A stretch of 64,000 nucleotides of DNA from Hypholoma sublateritium FD-334 SS-4 (lineage: Eukaryota; Basidiomycota; Agaricomycetes; Agaricales; Strophariaceae): contig KN817519.1 in NCBI GenBank assembly GCA_000827495.1, positions 202,462-266,461 on the forward strand, given 5' to 3'. How positions within the stretch are numbered: position 1 is the stretch's first letter; each line of letters starts with the position of its first letter. Below the pieces are notes generated by a model. That model ran no database searches. It was not told the DNA's origin and was given only the letters and a program-made list of their open reading frames with translations. Shown in pieces: positions 48,129 through 60,343 of this stretch. A program made the translations under genes and the position numbers.

Positions 48129-49631
48129 ATGCTCGTTAACAAGACCTACTATGATATTCCCACCAAGCTTCACGGCGAGGGGCACTCTATACGAATCTTC
48201 GTGATCGCGCCTGTTACACCGGACTATCCACAGGCCAAGTTTCCCGGTAAGCGTCAGATCAATTCAATCTGCTCAACTGATCGCTAACTGATTACACACT
48301 GACAGGCGTTGTCGTCTTTAGGTCTGCTATATCCATGTAGTTTTCTGTCTGCTAGTACAAACTCTGCGCTGTAGCGAGATCTACCAGGTAACCGGCCCCG
48401 TTGAGCGTTTTGCAGGCCAGATCGCCAGCCAAGGCTACGTCGTGGGTATGAGCGTTCACCAACCACACAGCAAACGCACTCCTACCACCTCGTTACCTAG
48501 CCTGCCCATCTGTATACCATGAATTCCAGGGTCCCGACGCGATCCCGTACGATGTCGAAGGTATCTCTAAATTTAGTTATCTCACCGTGGGCATTTAACT
48601 GATTATCATTCAAATCTCCACAGGTACGGACAGAGGCAACAAATTCAAGGTCAGTCAGACGACATCTAACTGAGGCGTTAATCTGACCTTGAAATTAATA
48701 GATCGAAAAGAGAGTGGAGGCCTACGATGAGGTCCACCTCATTACTCTAATTTTACCGAGCCACACTCATGCGACGGCCCTCAGGATCGCGTCCTAGCCA
48801 TCGATCTCCTCACTTCCCTAAGCAACTGCAATGGCAGGATTGCAGGTAAGTACATCCTCCGTCTTTCGGTATAAAATGATCTGATTTCTCTCTCTCAGCT
48901 ACTGGGATGTGCCTCGGCGGACACCTGGTACGCCTTAATCTTCTTTACCTCAACAACTCCGCTAAATACATCGCAGGCGTTCCGGGCAAGTCTTTTTTCT
49001 CTTCCATGATAGTTCAGACACGTTATAACTTGCCCAACCTGCAGGCCGCGTTTGACCAGCGCGTCCTATCTACCGTCTGCTTCTTCGCCACCGATATCCA
49101 CAGCGCCACTCTAGGTCTAGGCAAGAAGGACGACACTCTCGCGAAAGTCCTGAACGGCGACCTCGATGGCAAAGGAGAACTGGTCGTGCGTTTACAATGC
49201 ATATATACATCGTGAAAATTACACGGAACCTAATCCTATGTTTCCTAGATGATCTTCGGCAAGCAGGTATGCTATTCAATTTCATAGCCACCTGCTAGAA
49301 GCTGGCCGACAATTCGCATCCAAGGACACTCATGTTCCACGCCACGGACGAGATCTCATCCGCAAGACCCTGGAGGATAAAAACGTCCCCGTTTCCGTAC
49401 GTCGACGGCGCATTTTCTGTTGATTGGGATATCTGAATGCTGAACGATTGCCAGTGGTTGGAGGTTCAAGCACAGCATGCCTTCGTTCGAGACGAACAGT
49501 CCAAGGGCAGATGGGACGCCGCATTAACGAGGTCTTTATTCGGTTTCATGATGGAAGTCTTCGAAAGAACGGTTGGCCGAGATCTCGGTCCCAAAGTCGC
49601 CCTGAACGCGGAACCCGAACACGTTTGTTAA
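48129..49631 (+). CDS. Dienelactone hydrolase family protein, intron-dense with microexons
   Basis: Alpha/beta hydrolase (carboxymethylenebutenolidase-like), cytosolic. MLVNKTYYDIPTKLHGEGHS, IRIFVIAPVTPDYPQAKFPG, VVVFSEIYQVTGPVERFAGQ, ACPSVYHEFQGPDAIPYD, the nucleophile elbow ATGMCLGGHLAFRAAFD (Cys nucleophile), FATDIHSATLGLGKKDD, MIFGKQDTHVPRHGRD (Asp) and EVQAQHAFVRDE (His). Twelve introns are needed to keep the frame. Some exons are tiny: 16 nt (VVVFS region), 9 nt (48977-48985, AFR) and 18 nt (49249-49266). The intron at 48986-49044 begins GCAAGT, a GC-AG type. Stop TAA 49629-49631. About 255 residues; the triad is complete. Confidence 0.85.
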
Positions 49632-50038
49632 ATGCACACTACATACGTCAGTGCCATGCAGTGGATTCAACTCTACACACGACGAAACCTACCGCGCAGT
49701 ATTTCATATTTAGGAATTCGTTATCCTACAGCAGCTGCGTTGATACAGTGGATTGAAATTTCATTTTTGTATCGATTTCCCTACACTACGCATTGAAGTC
49801 AAGGCTGCCAACTACAGGAGATACACATGACACTGTACGCGAGACGAAGTCAGAGCTTGCTTTTAGCACAACACATCAATGGGGGCATAAGGCGATTGTA
49901 CGCCAGGCTTCGTTATCATGAATACAGATGAAGTGATAGCAAAATGACGCTCGTTGCAAGTGGCTGAGGTACCCGAAGATGGATGGAAGAAAAAACCAGA
50001 CGAGATGCGAAAGATAGTACAATAATTCTACATCTAGT
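49632..50038. other. Convergent intergenic spacer
   Basis: Shared 3' region of the hydrolase gene and TEF1. No coding character or repeat seen. Confidence 0.5.
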
Positions 50039-51817
<1,779 letters not shown>

Positions 51818-52202
51818 TTTGATTGGATTCTGGGGGTTGGGAGTAAGCACAAGATCGCAGATGATCACGGGCACGGAGGAGGGGGGGAGCGCATCGTGAA
51901 GATGCGGGAGCGATCCATCACTAGCTGGGCGGGAACGGGGGCGGGGACGGGGGAGTAGACGGGGAGGACGACTTACTTTGTGGGTGAGAGAGAGAGAGAG
52001 GTGGTGGTAAGGAAAAAAGAGGGTGGACCGGAATGTTTGTGCTAGTTATACTGCTCCAACCCAAATTTTTTATCGATAGATCTCTGATCGCATGATTGAT
52101 CACACAATCGATGACTCGGCCACGCCGGCCGGCTGATCCGTCCCGGCCCGAATGAATCGATAACATACATACTACACATCTACATATTATCTACAACTGT
52201 AT
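51818..52202 (-). promoter_or_regulatory. TEF1 leader with 147-nt 5'-UTR intron
   Basis: A CT-rich leader (CTCTCTCTCTC on the minus strand, about 51985-51995) is followed by donor GTAAGT at 51976 and acceptor CCCCCAG ending at 51830, 13 nt before the ATG. The intron (51830-51976) is longer than the coding introns. Leader introns are typical of EF-1alpha genes and often raise expression. The rest is the kinase gene's 3' end. Confidence 0.65.
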
Positions 52203-53980
52203 TTACAAGTAGCTCCATCCTCCATCGCCTGCCAGGAAGCGACATTTCAGAATCCGCTCGAATGTCGGGCGCGCCTGGACGTCCACCTGCAGACACGCCC
52301 GGACGAGTGCCGCCGCGTCGCCAAGCCCACCACCGCCGTCCGCTTCCTCGCCCTCTTTTTCCTTTCCGTCGGCGCAGCGTTCATCCAAAGAGATCGCCGC
52401 ATTTGCAAACGGTGACAGGAAGCCCTCCTGTGCTTCCGCGGCCGTCATGAATGGGCACTCGCCCACGAGCAGGACATATGCCACAACTCCAAAGGCCCAT
52501 ACATCTTGCTCCTTCCCGTAGTATCGTTCCCCGCGCAGGATCTCTGGCCCCGCATAGTCCAATCTGTCCAAATTGAGTATATTAGCGCCAAACTACACAG
52601 CCTTTGTACAACTTACGTTCCACTAAATGTATCCCATCCATTTTTCCTGACAAGTCCAGAGCTCCCAAAGTCGATCAATACGCACTTGCCATTCGGTCCC
52701 AAAACAACATTTTCATCCTTGATGTCTCGGTGAACTAAATCAAAATCAGCGTTATTATTTACAAGGGTAAACGAGACATTCACCGATGCCTTGGGAGTGT
52801 AGGAAACACATGGCGTCTGCAATTTGTCCCAAATATGTCCTTATCAGAGGCGGTGGCAGGCCGTGGGGGAACGTTTCCACTAGATCAAACAAATCTGACG
52901 GGGGCGCTGGCGAATTAGGTCGTCGTTCTGGTGTCGTCGACGGCAGGATAAGATAGTAGTAGTGGTTGTCCTCGAAAAAGTCGAGCAGCGGGCATATATT
53001 AGGGTGTCCTTTCACCACTTGTCCCTCTTTCCACTCGTTTTCGGCGGGGCTGTCAGGTCCATGATCGTCGCTCGCGCTTCTGGAGAACCGCGATGGATCC
53101 CACGGCCTTCGAGGAGGCAGCACATAGGAGGTGTTCGATATTGCAGACATGACATAGATCTCGATTGGAATAGTGCCATGTTTTGGGTGCTTTTTCCAGC
53201 AATCTGCGAGGATTCGCGACTTGATAACCTGTTTGACGACCAAGGGGGGCTAACCAGGACGTATTGCATAAATATGTCCAATGGCGGGGATAGAGGTATA
53301 CTTACGCCGAGTGACCCGTCAGGCAGGAACTCTCGCGCTCGCTTGACAAGGCCGTATGCGCCACGTCCGATTTCGCCTTCAATGAGGTATTCGGAAATGT
53401 TCCGGCCGCCGAGGAAGCCCTGCTGTTCCGTCGCGGGTGAGGGCGCGCGTGTGCTGACATTGCTGAGGATGCTGCCTGAGCTGGGAGTGCGTCGGAGGTT
53501 CTCCGAGAGCATGGGAGGTGGAGAAGGCGGATCGATCGGGGCGATGGACACACGCCCGGCGATGAGCGAAACCCGTTGCTGTGAAGATCTCCGTCGCGGG
53601 CGGGGCATCGACGGCGAGCGCGCCAGAGGCTGTATGGACGGTGTGGGGGGACGACATAGGGGCGGCGGAACGAGCTGTATCGGGGAGGAAGTCATGGGTG
53701 TAGGCTTCAGGGCAGGAGACTTGCGGTTCGAAAAGGCGTGATTGTGTTTGCGCCTTACATCCTCCGAATCCGTTGGGCGTTTGTCCTCTTGCGGCGTTGG
53801 AGGCGCAGCCTCCTTGACCTGCGGGAGGTCCTTTTCATCCGCCCAGTCAAAGCCCCGTCCGATCGAAGTCACTCCCCAGCTTCCGACACTCGCCGCCCGG
53901 TAGAGTCTTGGTGGTGCATGTGGAGGGGCAATCCATTCGTCTTCATCAAAGGTAAAGCTGACCGGAGGAGCTGATAGCAT
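52203..53980 (-). CDS. Serine/threonine kinase, PAS-kinase-like catalytic domain
   Basis: The first usable ATG is 53978-53980 (MLSAPPVSFTFDEDEW). The N-terminal ~210 residues are Pro/Ser/Arg-rich with no visible PAS domain. Kinase domain: SEYLIEGEIGRGAYGLVKRA (Gly loop), PPLVVKQVIKSRILADCWKK (VAIK lysine), TIPIEIYVMSAI (alpha-C Glu), HPNICPLLDFFEDNHYYYLI, HRDIKDENVVLG (catalytic loop), VLIDFGSSGLVRK (DFG), TFSGTLDYAGPEILRGERYY (GPE replaces APE) and DVWAFGVVAYVLLVGECPF. HRDIKDENV and the overall pattern fit PAS kinases (Psk1/2, PASK), which regulate sugar partitioning. TAA 52203-52205. About 520 residues. At least five introns; loops in the N-lobe are expanded. Confidence 0.82.
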
Positions 53981-54601
53981 ATATTGTACAAAGGGCGGCC
54001 AGTGAGACTCTCTGTGTTTCACAGATGAGTGTAGTGAAGGCGTTAATTATGGCGCGGGCTCGGCGTCATCCAAGTACACTAGGTGGCCCCCGTGGTAAGT
54101 TTCTCCAGGTTTGGCACACGTGCGCCGCGACATAAGTGCTACCCAGGGCTGGAGACCATGGCGGTTGGCGCTCAAAGTGTACATACATGTCGGATACCCT
54201 GTCTAGTCTATATACCTAAGATAAGCTCGGGCAAGAAGCCAGCGGCTCTTACTTGACTGCTAAGTACTCCGTCATATTCAATTTTCAATTGAGTTTACCG
54301 GGAGTATTGTTGCTATTTCCGGCCTATCTTACGTCAGCAGTTTCCGGCCCAATTCGCCAAGGTTAGGCATCGTCAACGCCGTCTCCCTCAAGCCCAACAA
54401 TCTGTGAGTATGCCCGCCGTTATGCCCAAATTCGCCGCCAGGTCGATGTACGAATGCTATCCAATGCTACCGAACGCTTTGGATTCGTTGGAATGGTCGA
54501 TTTGGGATGGATGGCATCGACTTGCATCGGATGACCTTTGGCCTCGAACCTTGGAAATTTGAAAAGATTGGTTTCTGACTCTCTTGTTTCTCCAGTCCGT
54601 C
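53981..54601. promoter_or_regulatory. Divergent promoter; eL32 5'-UTR intron
   Basis: The plus side has a donor GTGAGT at 54404 after a C-rich leader (CCCTCAAGCCCAACAATCT) and acceptor TCTCCAG ending 54595, six bases before the eL32 ATG. This gives a 192-nt leader intron (54404-54595). A second upstream ATG lies inside this intron. The kinase promoter occupies the left part. No TATA box is clear. Confidence 0.5.
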
Positions 54602-55130
54602 ATGGCCATCAAGATCGTCAAAAAGCGCACCAACAAATTCAAGTCCGTTCTCGCCCTATGCACTTTGGATACCTTGTGCTAATAACCTCCCCAGGCGCCA
54701 CCAATCGGACCGCTACCATGGCGTGAAGGAGGCATGGAGAAAGCCCAAGGGTATTGATAACAGGGTCAGGCGCCGCTTCAAGGGCCAAACTGCTATGCCC
54801 AAGGTACGCTATTCTGCTCTGTCTACCATTCGCGCACTTACATTATTTGCAGATTGGTTACGGTAGCAACAAAAAGACACGCCATCTCCTCCCCAACGGC
54901 CTCAAGAAATTCCTGGTGAACAACGTCCGGGAAGTCGATCTTCTCCTCATGCACAACAAGACCTTCACCGCCGAAATCGCGCACAACGTCAGCAGCCGTA
55001 ACCGCGTCACCATCCTCGAGCGGTACGTTTGCACGCAGCTGGATTGTACAACACCTCATATTTTCACAGGGCCAAGGTTTTGGGCATCAAGGTCACCAAC
55101 GCGGAGGCCCGTCTGCGGTCAGAGGAGTAG
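54602..55130 (+). CDS. RPL32: 60S ribosomal protein eL32
   Basis: Large-subunit protein. [14 protein letters not shown], then a GTCCGT...CCCAG intron, [115 protein letters not shown] 55128-55130. Two further introns interrupt the gene (after AMPK and in ER/AKV). About 125 residues. The N-terminus is a few residues shorter than the usual eL32 start. The ATG at 54602 immediately follows the leader intron, which supports it. Confidence 0.95.
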
Positions 55131-55568
55131 AGTGTCGTTTACTTTCCAGCATTTTCCCATATGTAATATCACGTATGCTGTTTATGCACATGCGCCCATG
55201 CTATCGTCCCAGTGAGCTTTCTACCCCATCATACTGTCTGCATCTAGGCGGAAACCAGAATTATATCCACTCCCATTTTCGTTCGTGCAGCAGCGCCAAC
55301 ATTTCTATCTTGGACGCGACTATTATTTTTCGGTGTCGTTGGGCTGGCGTCCAAATAACCGCTGATAGATCAGAGATCGATCTGAGCATACTGCTGTCAT
55401 CAGCCTCATTGCTTGCTTCTCCTTCCTATCCACTTGTGCAGGTGCCTTCCTGGTCGTCTGCGCTGAATATCGCTGCGTACTATCGTTCATCGAGCATCCA
55501 TAATGCAAGTGGCAGTAAACTGTTCTTCGAAGTTTGACTCGGATCTTATACTTTGGATGTACGGATAG
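55131..55568. other. Intergenic; unresolved 5' end of MEMO1 homologue
   Basis: eL32 3' region, then presumably the MEMO1 promoter and first exon. A possible first exon ATGCTATCGTCCCA (55198-55211) with donor GTGAGC would join in frame to 55569 across a 357-nt intron. That is unusually long for this genome, so unproven. Confidence 0.35.
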
Positions 55569-56833
55569 GAGTGTCAGGACTGCTTCCCATGCCGGATCCT
55601 GGTATACAGACGATGGTGAGAACCTAATCGCCGCAGCATTTTTTGCATCGATTGATCTTCTCGAAGAAAAGACACTTGACGAAGAGCTCACGCAATACCT
55701 CGACAAAGTGCAAGACACCATCGAGCCCTACCCTATCAGGGAATGCAAGGCCATCATCGCGCCGTCAGTCGATGCACCCTATTGGCGGGCATTCTTAGCT
55801 GATCAGACGCAGACACGCGGGGTACTCGTATTCCGGGCCTGCCGCTGCGTGGGCGTACAAGAGCATCGACACCACAGGCATGTGAGCGTCTTTCCGCATT
55901 CTGCATGCCCGGCACGAGTACCAGCCATTCCGCAGCACGCGCGTGTTCATTCTCGGGCCCTCGCACCATATCTACCTCGACGGCTGTGCGCTGTCGAAAT
56001 GCACGGAGTATCAGACGCCGATCGGGGCGCTGCCCCTTGATCTGGAAAGTATGTTTTTCACTGCGCCCGTGCGTGCCGTGCGCTGATGCATGGGGCCGGC
56101 AGCGGTGAAGGAGCTGAAGGCGACGGGCAGGTTCGAGTCGCTGAGCCGCGCGGCCGACGAGGACGAGCACAGCGTCGAGATGCACCTCCCGTACGTGCGG
56201 AAGATATTCGCCGGGTAAGCGTGGAAGCACCTGTCCGCGCGCGCGTTTCTAACAGCTGTCTCCAGCAAGGACATCGCGATCGTGCCGATCGTCGTCGGCT
56301 CGATATCGCAGCAGGTCGAGGCGGAGTACGGCGCGCTGCTCGCGCCCTACCTCGCGCGCGCGGACACGCTCTTCGTCATCTCGAGCGACTTCTGCCACTG
56401 GTGCGCATCAGCTTATCGCGCGCGCGCAGGCGGCGGCTGACCACCGCGCTGCAGGGGCTCGCGGTTCTCGTACACGCACTACTACCCGGGGGCTGGCAGT
56501 GCGGACGGCGTGCGTCTGTCGCGGGGCACGGGGCCGGCGGCGGAGTACCCCATCTACCAGTCGATCACGCGGCTGGACCGCGAGGCCATGGACATACTGA
56601 CGGTCCCGCCTGCGACCGCGGGCGACGCGCATCTGCAGTTTGCCAAGTACCTGGCGCTGACGAAGAACACGATCTGCGGGCGGCACCCCATCGGCGTGCT
56701 CTTTGGCGCGCTGGCGGCGCTGGAGACGGAGGTCAAGCCCGAGGTGAAATGGGTGCGGTACGAGCAGAGCAGCCATTGTCATTCTATCAAAGACTCGAGC
56801 GTCAGCTACGCGAGCGCATTTATCAGATTTTAA
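55569..56833 (+). CDS. MEMO1/Mho1 family protein (5' end unresolved)
   Basis: Conserved metal-binding protein of the LigB/extradiol-dioxygenase fold; MEMO1 is a copper/iron-binding redox factor in animals, and the fungal role is uncertain. The readable part starts [15 protein letters not shown] (first metal His), then [36 protein letters not shown] (second His), [78 protein letters not shown] (conserved DFCHWG), [19 protein letters not shown] and [15 protein letters not shown] 56831-56833. No in-frame ATG precedes HAGSWY in this exon, so the first exon is missing from my model. The 3' half is very GC-rich. Confidence 0.85.
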
Positions 56834-56934
56834 TGTCTAGAGGAGAGTATCTAAAGGTAACAAGAGGAGAAATGTCTACAGAGCCTTCTACAAAACCTTT
56901 TATGTAATTGTACAGTAATGCCCGTGAAAAGAAA

Positions 56935-58065
56935 TTAGAGATTGCTGACGACCTGGTGGGGGTCCTCGAGCTGGAGACCAATGGGCTCGTCGCGCTCGTG
57001 CTCGGTCCCAGGGACGCCTGGATCCTCCACGACCTAAAGATAGTGCGGGTGAACAAAGGGAGCCGCAGGAAAAACACGGGCTGCGCACCCTTCCCTTCTC
57101 GACCTCGATGTCCTCAAAGCCCCACTCGCGGGAGATGCCGCCCTTGAGGTGGTCGCCGGCGGCGAGCGCGACGGGGGTCCACGCGCCGACGAGCCTGTCG
57201 GAGCGGTCGGCGCGCTCACGGCGGTCGAGCTCGGTGAGCGAGCAGCAGCCGACCTTCATGTGGAGCTGCGCGTCGCCGACGAGCGTGCGGACGAGCGCGA
57301 TGGTCGTCGCGGCGTGGGTGACGAAGAGCAGGCGGCGGCGGCGCTCGGCGGGGACGCGCGCGGCGAGCGCGGGGCGGAAGGCGCGCAGGAACGCGTCGAT
57401 GCGCACGTGCAGCTCGTCGACGGTCTCGCCCTTGCGCGAGGGGTAGAAGAGCGTGCGCCAGGCCGGGTCGATCTCGGGGAAGAGCGCGTGCAGCGCGCCC
57501 GTGGGCCCCGGGCGCGGATGCAGGCCCGTGCCCGGCTCGACGGGCGAGTACCACTCGGCGATGCCTGCGGGGGTTAGTCAGCGCGCGCGCGGAGAAACGG
57601 CGGACGCACCGTGCTCGACGTATATGGGGATGCCGAGCGCGCGCGCGAGCGGGCGCGACGTCTGCAGGCAGCGATCTGGCATCGCGTGAGCGAATTAGCG
57701 CACACAGGGTGCGGCGACTCACAGTACGGCGAGGAGAAGATGGCGGTGGGGCGCTCGTGCTCGGGAAAGGACATAAAGTACTCGCAGAGCTCCTGGGCCT
57801 GGGTCTGGGGCGCATCGGCAAGCATCGCACAGCCAGACGCTGTTACGCACCTCGCCATATGCGGTCAGCGGGGGATCCCTGGGCAGGCCGGTCGGGCTCT
57901 TCCTGGGGGCAGGTGAGCAGGGGCAGGCGCGCGGCGCGGACGGACGGACCATGCGGTGCTGACCCAGTTCAGCCTGAAGCCTGCGCCGCGCCGTCAGCGG
58001 TCCAGCGCCAGTGCCAGAGACGTGCGGGACTGACCGTGCCGTGCGACGTATACCTTTTCGACCAT
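56935..58065 (-). CDS. Histidine phosphatase superfamily protein (Tfc7/ubiquitous phosphoglycerate-mutase-like)
   Basis: ATG 58063-58065 (MVEKVYVARHGFRLNWVSTA; RHG catalytic histidine). Intron junctions (GTCAGT...GCAG, GTCCGT...CCAG) give WKSPTGLPRDPPLTAYGE, then AQELCEYFMSFPEHERPTAI, FSSPYYRCLQTSRPLARALG (second catalytic Arg), YVEHGIAEWYSPVEPG, PEIDPAWRTLFYPSRKGET, LHVRIDAFLRAFRPALA, LLFVTHAATTIALVRTLVGD (second His), and CCSLTELDRR. A last exon reads PGVPGTEHERDEPIGLQLED and ends at TAA 56935-56937. The RHGFRLNW start is typical of the fungal group related to the yeast tau55 subunit phosphatase domain. About 290 residues. Converges on the MEMO1 gene, 101 bp stop to stop. Confidence 0.85.
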
Positions 58066-58675
58066 ATTGGCAGGAATGCAGTTCGCTGATAGCGGGGTGG
58101 TCTGAGATGCAAGCCCGCCAATTTATTCGCTCCCATTTCAAATTACACGTGGGGCACGCTAGGCTTTCATATCGCTTCGCTCAATGCATCCTGGATCCGA
58201 ACCTCCATACCATTCAAAGGGGATTCCTTGGGGATCGCTAGAGCGGACCACGACCGGGGCACTGGGTGTTGCAGCATCCGGCCAGAGACCCTGCAGCATC
58301 TGGAAGCAGCCTCGCAGCCAACCGCAGCTACGCTGCCATTTCTCATGCCCCCTTCCCACTCTCTTTGACGCCGACGCGCGCTATGCTGCCGCTTAGACGG
58401 ATCCTGCTCGAGTCGCCAAAAATAGCCAGGGTTTAATGAACTGTATATTTGAATCTTTGTATATTTCGATTTCATTCGTGACGATCATATGCAAGGAGAA
58501 CGATATCGATGGAAAAGCAAGAGTGGCAAATACAACTGGCAAGAATGAATATGCAGCGCATCAGAGGAACGGTGCAGCAAGCACGGAAAGATGTACAAAG
58601 AAGACACTTGAAAATATTCTCATGACCCCCACGACACCACGGTTTCTTTTACACGAGAACGGCAGGCCGAGCCGT
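58066..58675. other. Intergenic, 610 bp
   Basis: Promoter of the phosphatase and 3' region of the Stm1-like gene. Contains a C/G-mixed stretch at 58190-58400 with open frames on both strands that match nothing known. Confidence 0.45.
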
Positions 58676-59869
58676 TTAAGACAGGGAGGGGAAGGCGGTT
58701 TGGTCGTCCACGTTGACGGTCGGGGCGCTGTTGCCGTTTTGGCGTCCGCCACGGGGGGCACCGCGGCCGCGAGTGCCACGCGCCCGGTCTCCGCCGCGGG
58801 CCTCGCCGCGGCCACGGCCACGACCTCCGCCACGGTCGGGACGCTCGAAGCGAGCGTCGATCTCGAGGTAGACCTTTTCCTCTTTCTTGGCCCGGGCCTT
58901 GGGGGCGGATTTAGACTGGACATACGGGTTAATTACGCGAGCATGTTTTTTTGGGACGGACGGACCTTTCCAACAAAGTAAGTCTCCTCCTCCTCGTTCT
59001 TGGTGAGGGCGACGGCATCCTTGAAGATGTCGTCGGCACCGTCGTTGGCCTTGCGGGTCTCGAGCTTGGGGACGATGGTGTCCTTGTCCTTTTGCTGGGC
59101 AAGGTACTGGTCGAGGGTGAGGGTGTTGTCCTCCTCCTCGGGCTCAGCGTCCCTGCGGGGACGACGCTCGGGCTTGGCCTCTGCGTCGGCGGTCTCGGTG
59201 GTGGCCGCGGCGGTCCAGGCGTCGACGGTGGTCTCGGCGCCTCCCCAGTCGGCGGCGGGGGTCTCGCCGCCCCACTCTGCGCCGGTTGTCTCGGCGGCGG
59301 CATCTACGACAGCAGCCTCCTCAGTCTTGAGCTCGGTGTTGCCGTCGTCGCCTCCCCAGGTCTGGTGGAGCTTCTTGTCCGAATCGCTGGAGAGAGATTA
59401 GGATGGGGCGCAGAGGAAAAAAAGGGAGACGCACGTCTTGCCGGTCTGCGAGTGCCTGTCGAAAGGACGGCCGCGACCGCCACGGGGGGCACCACGACCG
59501 CGGCCTCGGGCGCGGGTGGCGTCGCGGGGCTCACGACCCTCGACTGGGGGGAGGTGAGTGGGGCGCTGGGGAGAGAAAAAAGGACGGACACTTCTTCTGG
59601 CCCTCGGAATCATCGGCCGCTGCAGGGGCTGCAGCGTCCTTTGGCTTTCCGCCGCGGGGGTAGTACTTGCCGCCACGGGCTGCTGGACCGCCTCTTGATT
59701 TCTGGGCTGTACCGCGGGCAGCGGCGGCGGGCGCGGGCGCGGGCTCGTCCTTGGTCACTGGTGCGGGGGCAGCTGGGGCATCATCTGCGCAGTGTGAGCG
59801 GCGGCGGGGACGGGCGGTTGACGACGTACCATCCAGCAAGGCAAACGGGTTTTTGGTGGCCACCGACAT
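58676..59869 (-). CDS. STM1: Stm1/HABP4-SERBP1-like RGG RNA-binding protein
   Basis: Ribosome-associated clamp/RNA-binding protein. ATG 59867-59869 (MSVATKNPFALLDD). Then a Pro/Ala-rich linker, GRPFDRHSQTGKTDSDKKLH (the PFDRHS-TGKxDS HABP4 signature), QTWGGDDGNTELKTEEAAVV, repeated WGG/Thr/Ala units, LDQYLAQQKDKDTIVPKLET (conserved helix), NEEETYFVGKSKSAPKAR-type core, VYLEIDARFERPDRGGGRGR and an RGG-rich end with TVNVDDQTAFPSLS. TAA 58676-58678. Introns: GTACGT...GCAG, GTCCGT...CCCCAG (weak donor), and two more. About 300 residues. Phasing of the second intron fixes the KKFEGREP join. Confidence 0.85.
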
Positions 59870-60343
59870 GTTGACGGGGCCGTTTAGTGTGGTCAGTAGG
59901 GATTGGCGAGGGCGACGTGCTCGGAGGGGACGACGAAGGTGAATTTTTTTCACACGCGACCCCCGAAGTGGGGGTGTCACGGGGTCTTTTGGAACTGTAC
60001 AGTTGCAAAAACGTATATAAGCGGGCAAATTCCGTGCTCGTCCGCAACGCAAAATAAGCACAGGTGAGTGCAGCGATCTTGGATGCTCGCCGTTGCTGAC
60101 GACGTGCAGTCGCAGAAAAGCATCTCCCCGATGGCCCGCCCGCCTCTGGATGTGGCAGGCCGAGGACCGGCAGACCGTAGTGCGCACTGGAGAGGAAATG
60201 ACAGGACTTGGGTGCGGCGACGTCGCTGGGGACCCTTCGTGGCCCCCGCATGGCCATTGCCGCAATGTCTCGTTGTACATACGCTTAGTCATCGGTAGTC
60301 CATCATGTCATGTCGGCCTGCTCCTTGTACTCTACCACAATCA
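59870..60343. promoter_or_regulatory. Divergent promoter Stm1-like / SPP1 with TATA box
   Basis: TATATAA at 60014-60020 points right, followed about 45 bp later by a consensus donor (CAG|GTGAGT at about 60065), suggesting a spliced 5' leader for SPP1. A short upstream ORF (60131-60298, about 55 codons) lies in that leader if it is not spliced out. The left side would serve the Stm1-like gene. Confidence 0.4.

Noticed and set aside
53978..54022. Longer N-terminus of the kinase starting MKHRESHW at 54022
   Set aside because: The first codon there is GTG, not ATG; the first real in-frame ATG is at 53980.
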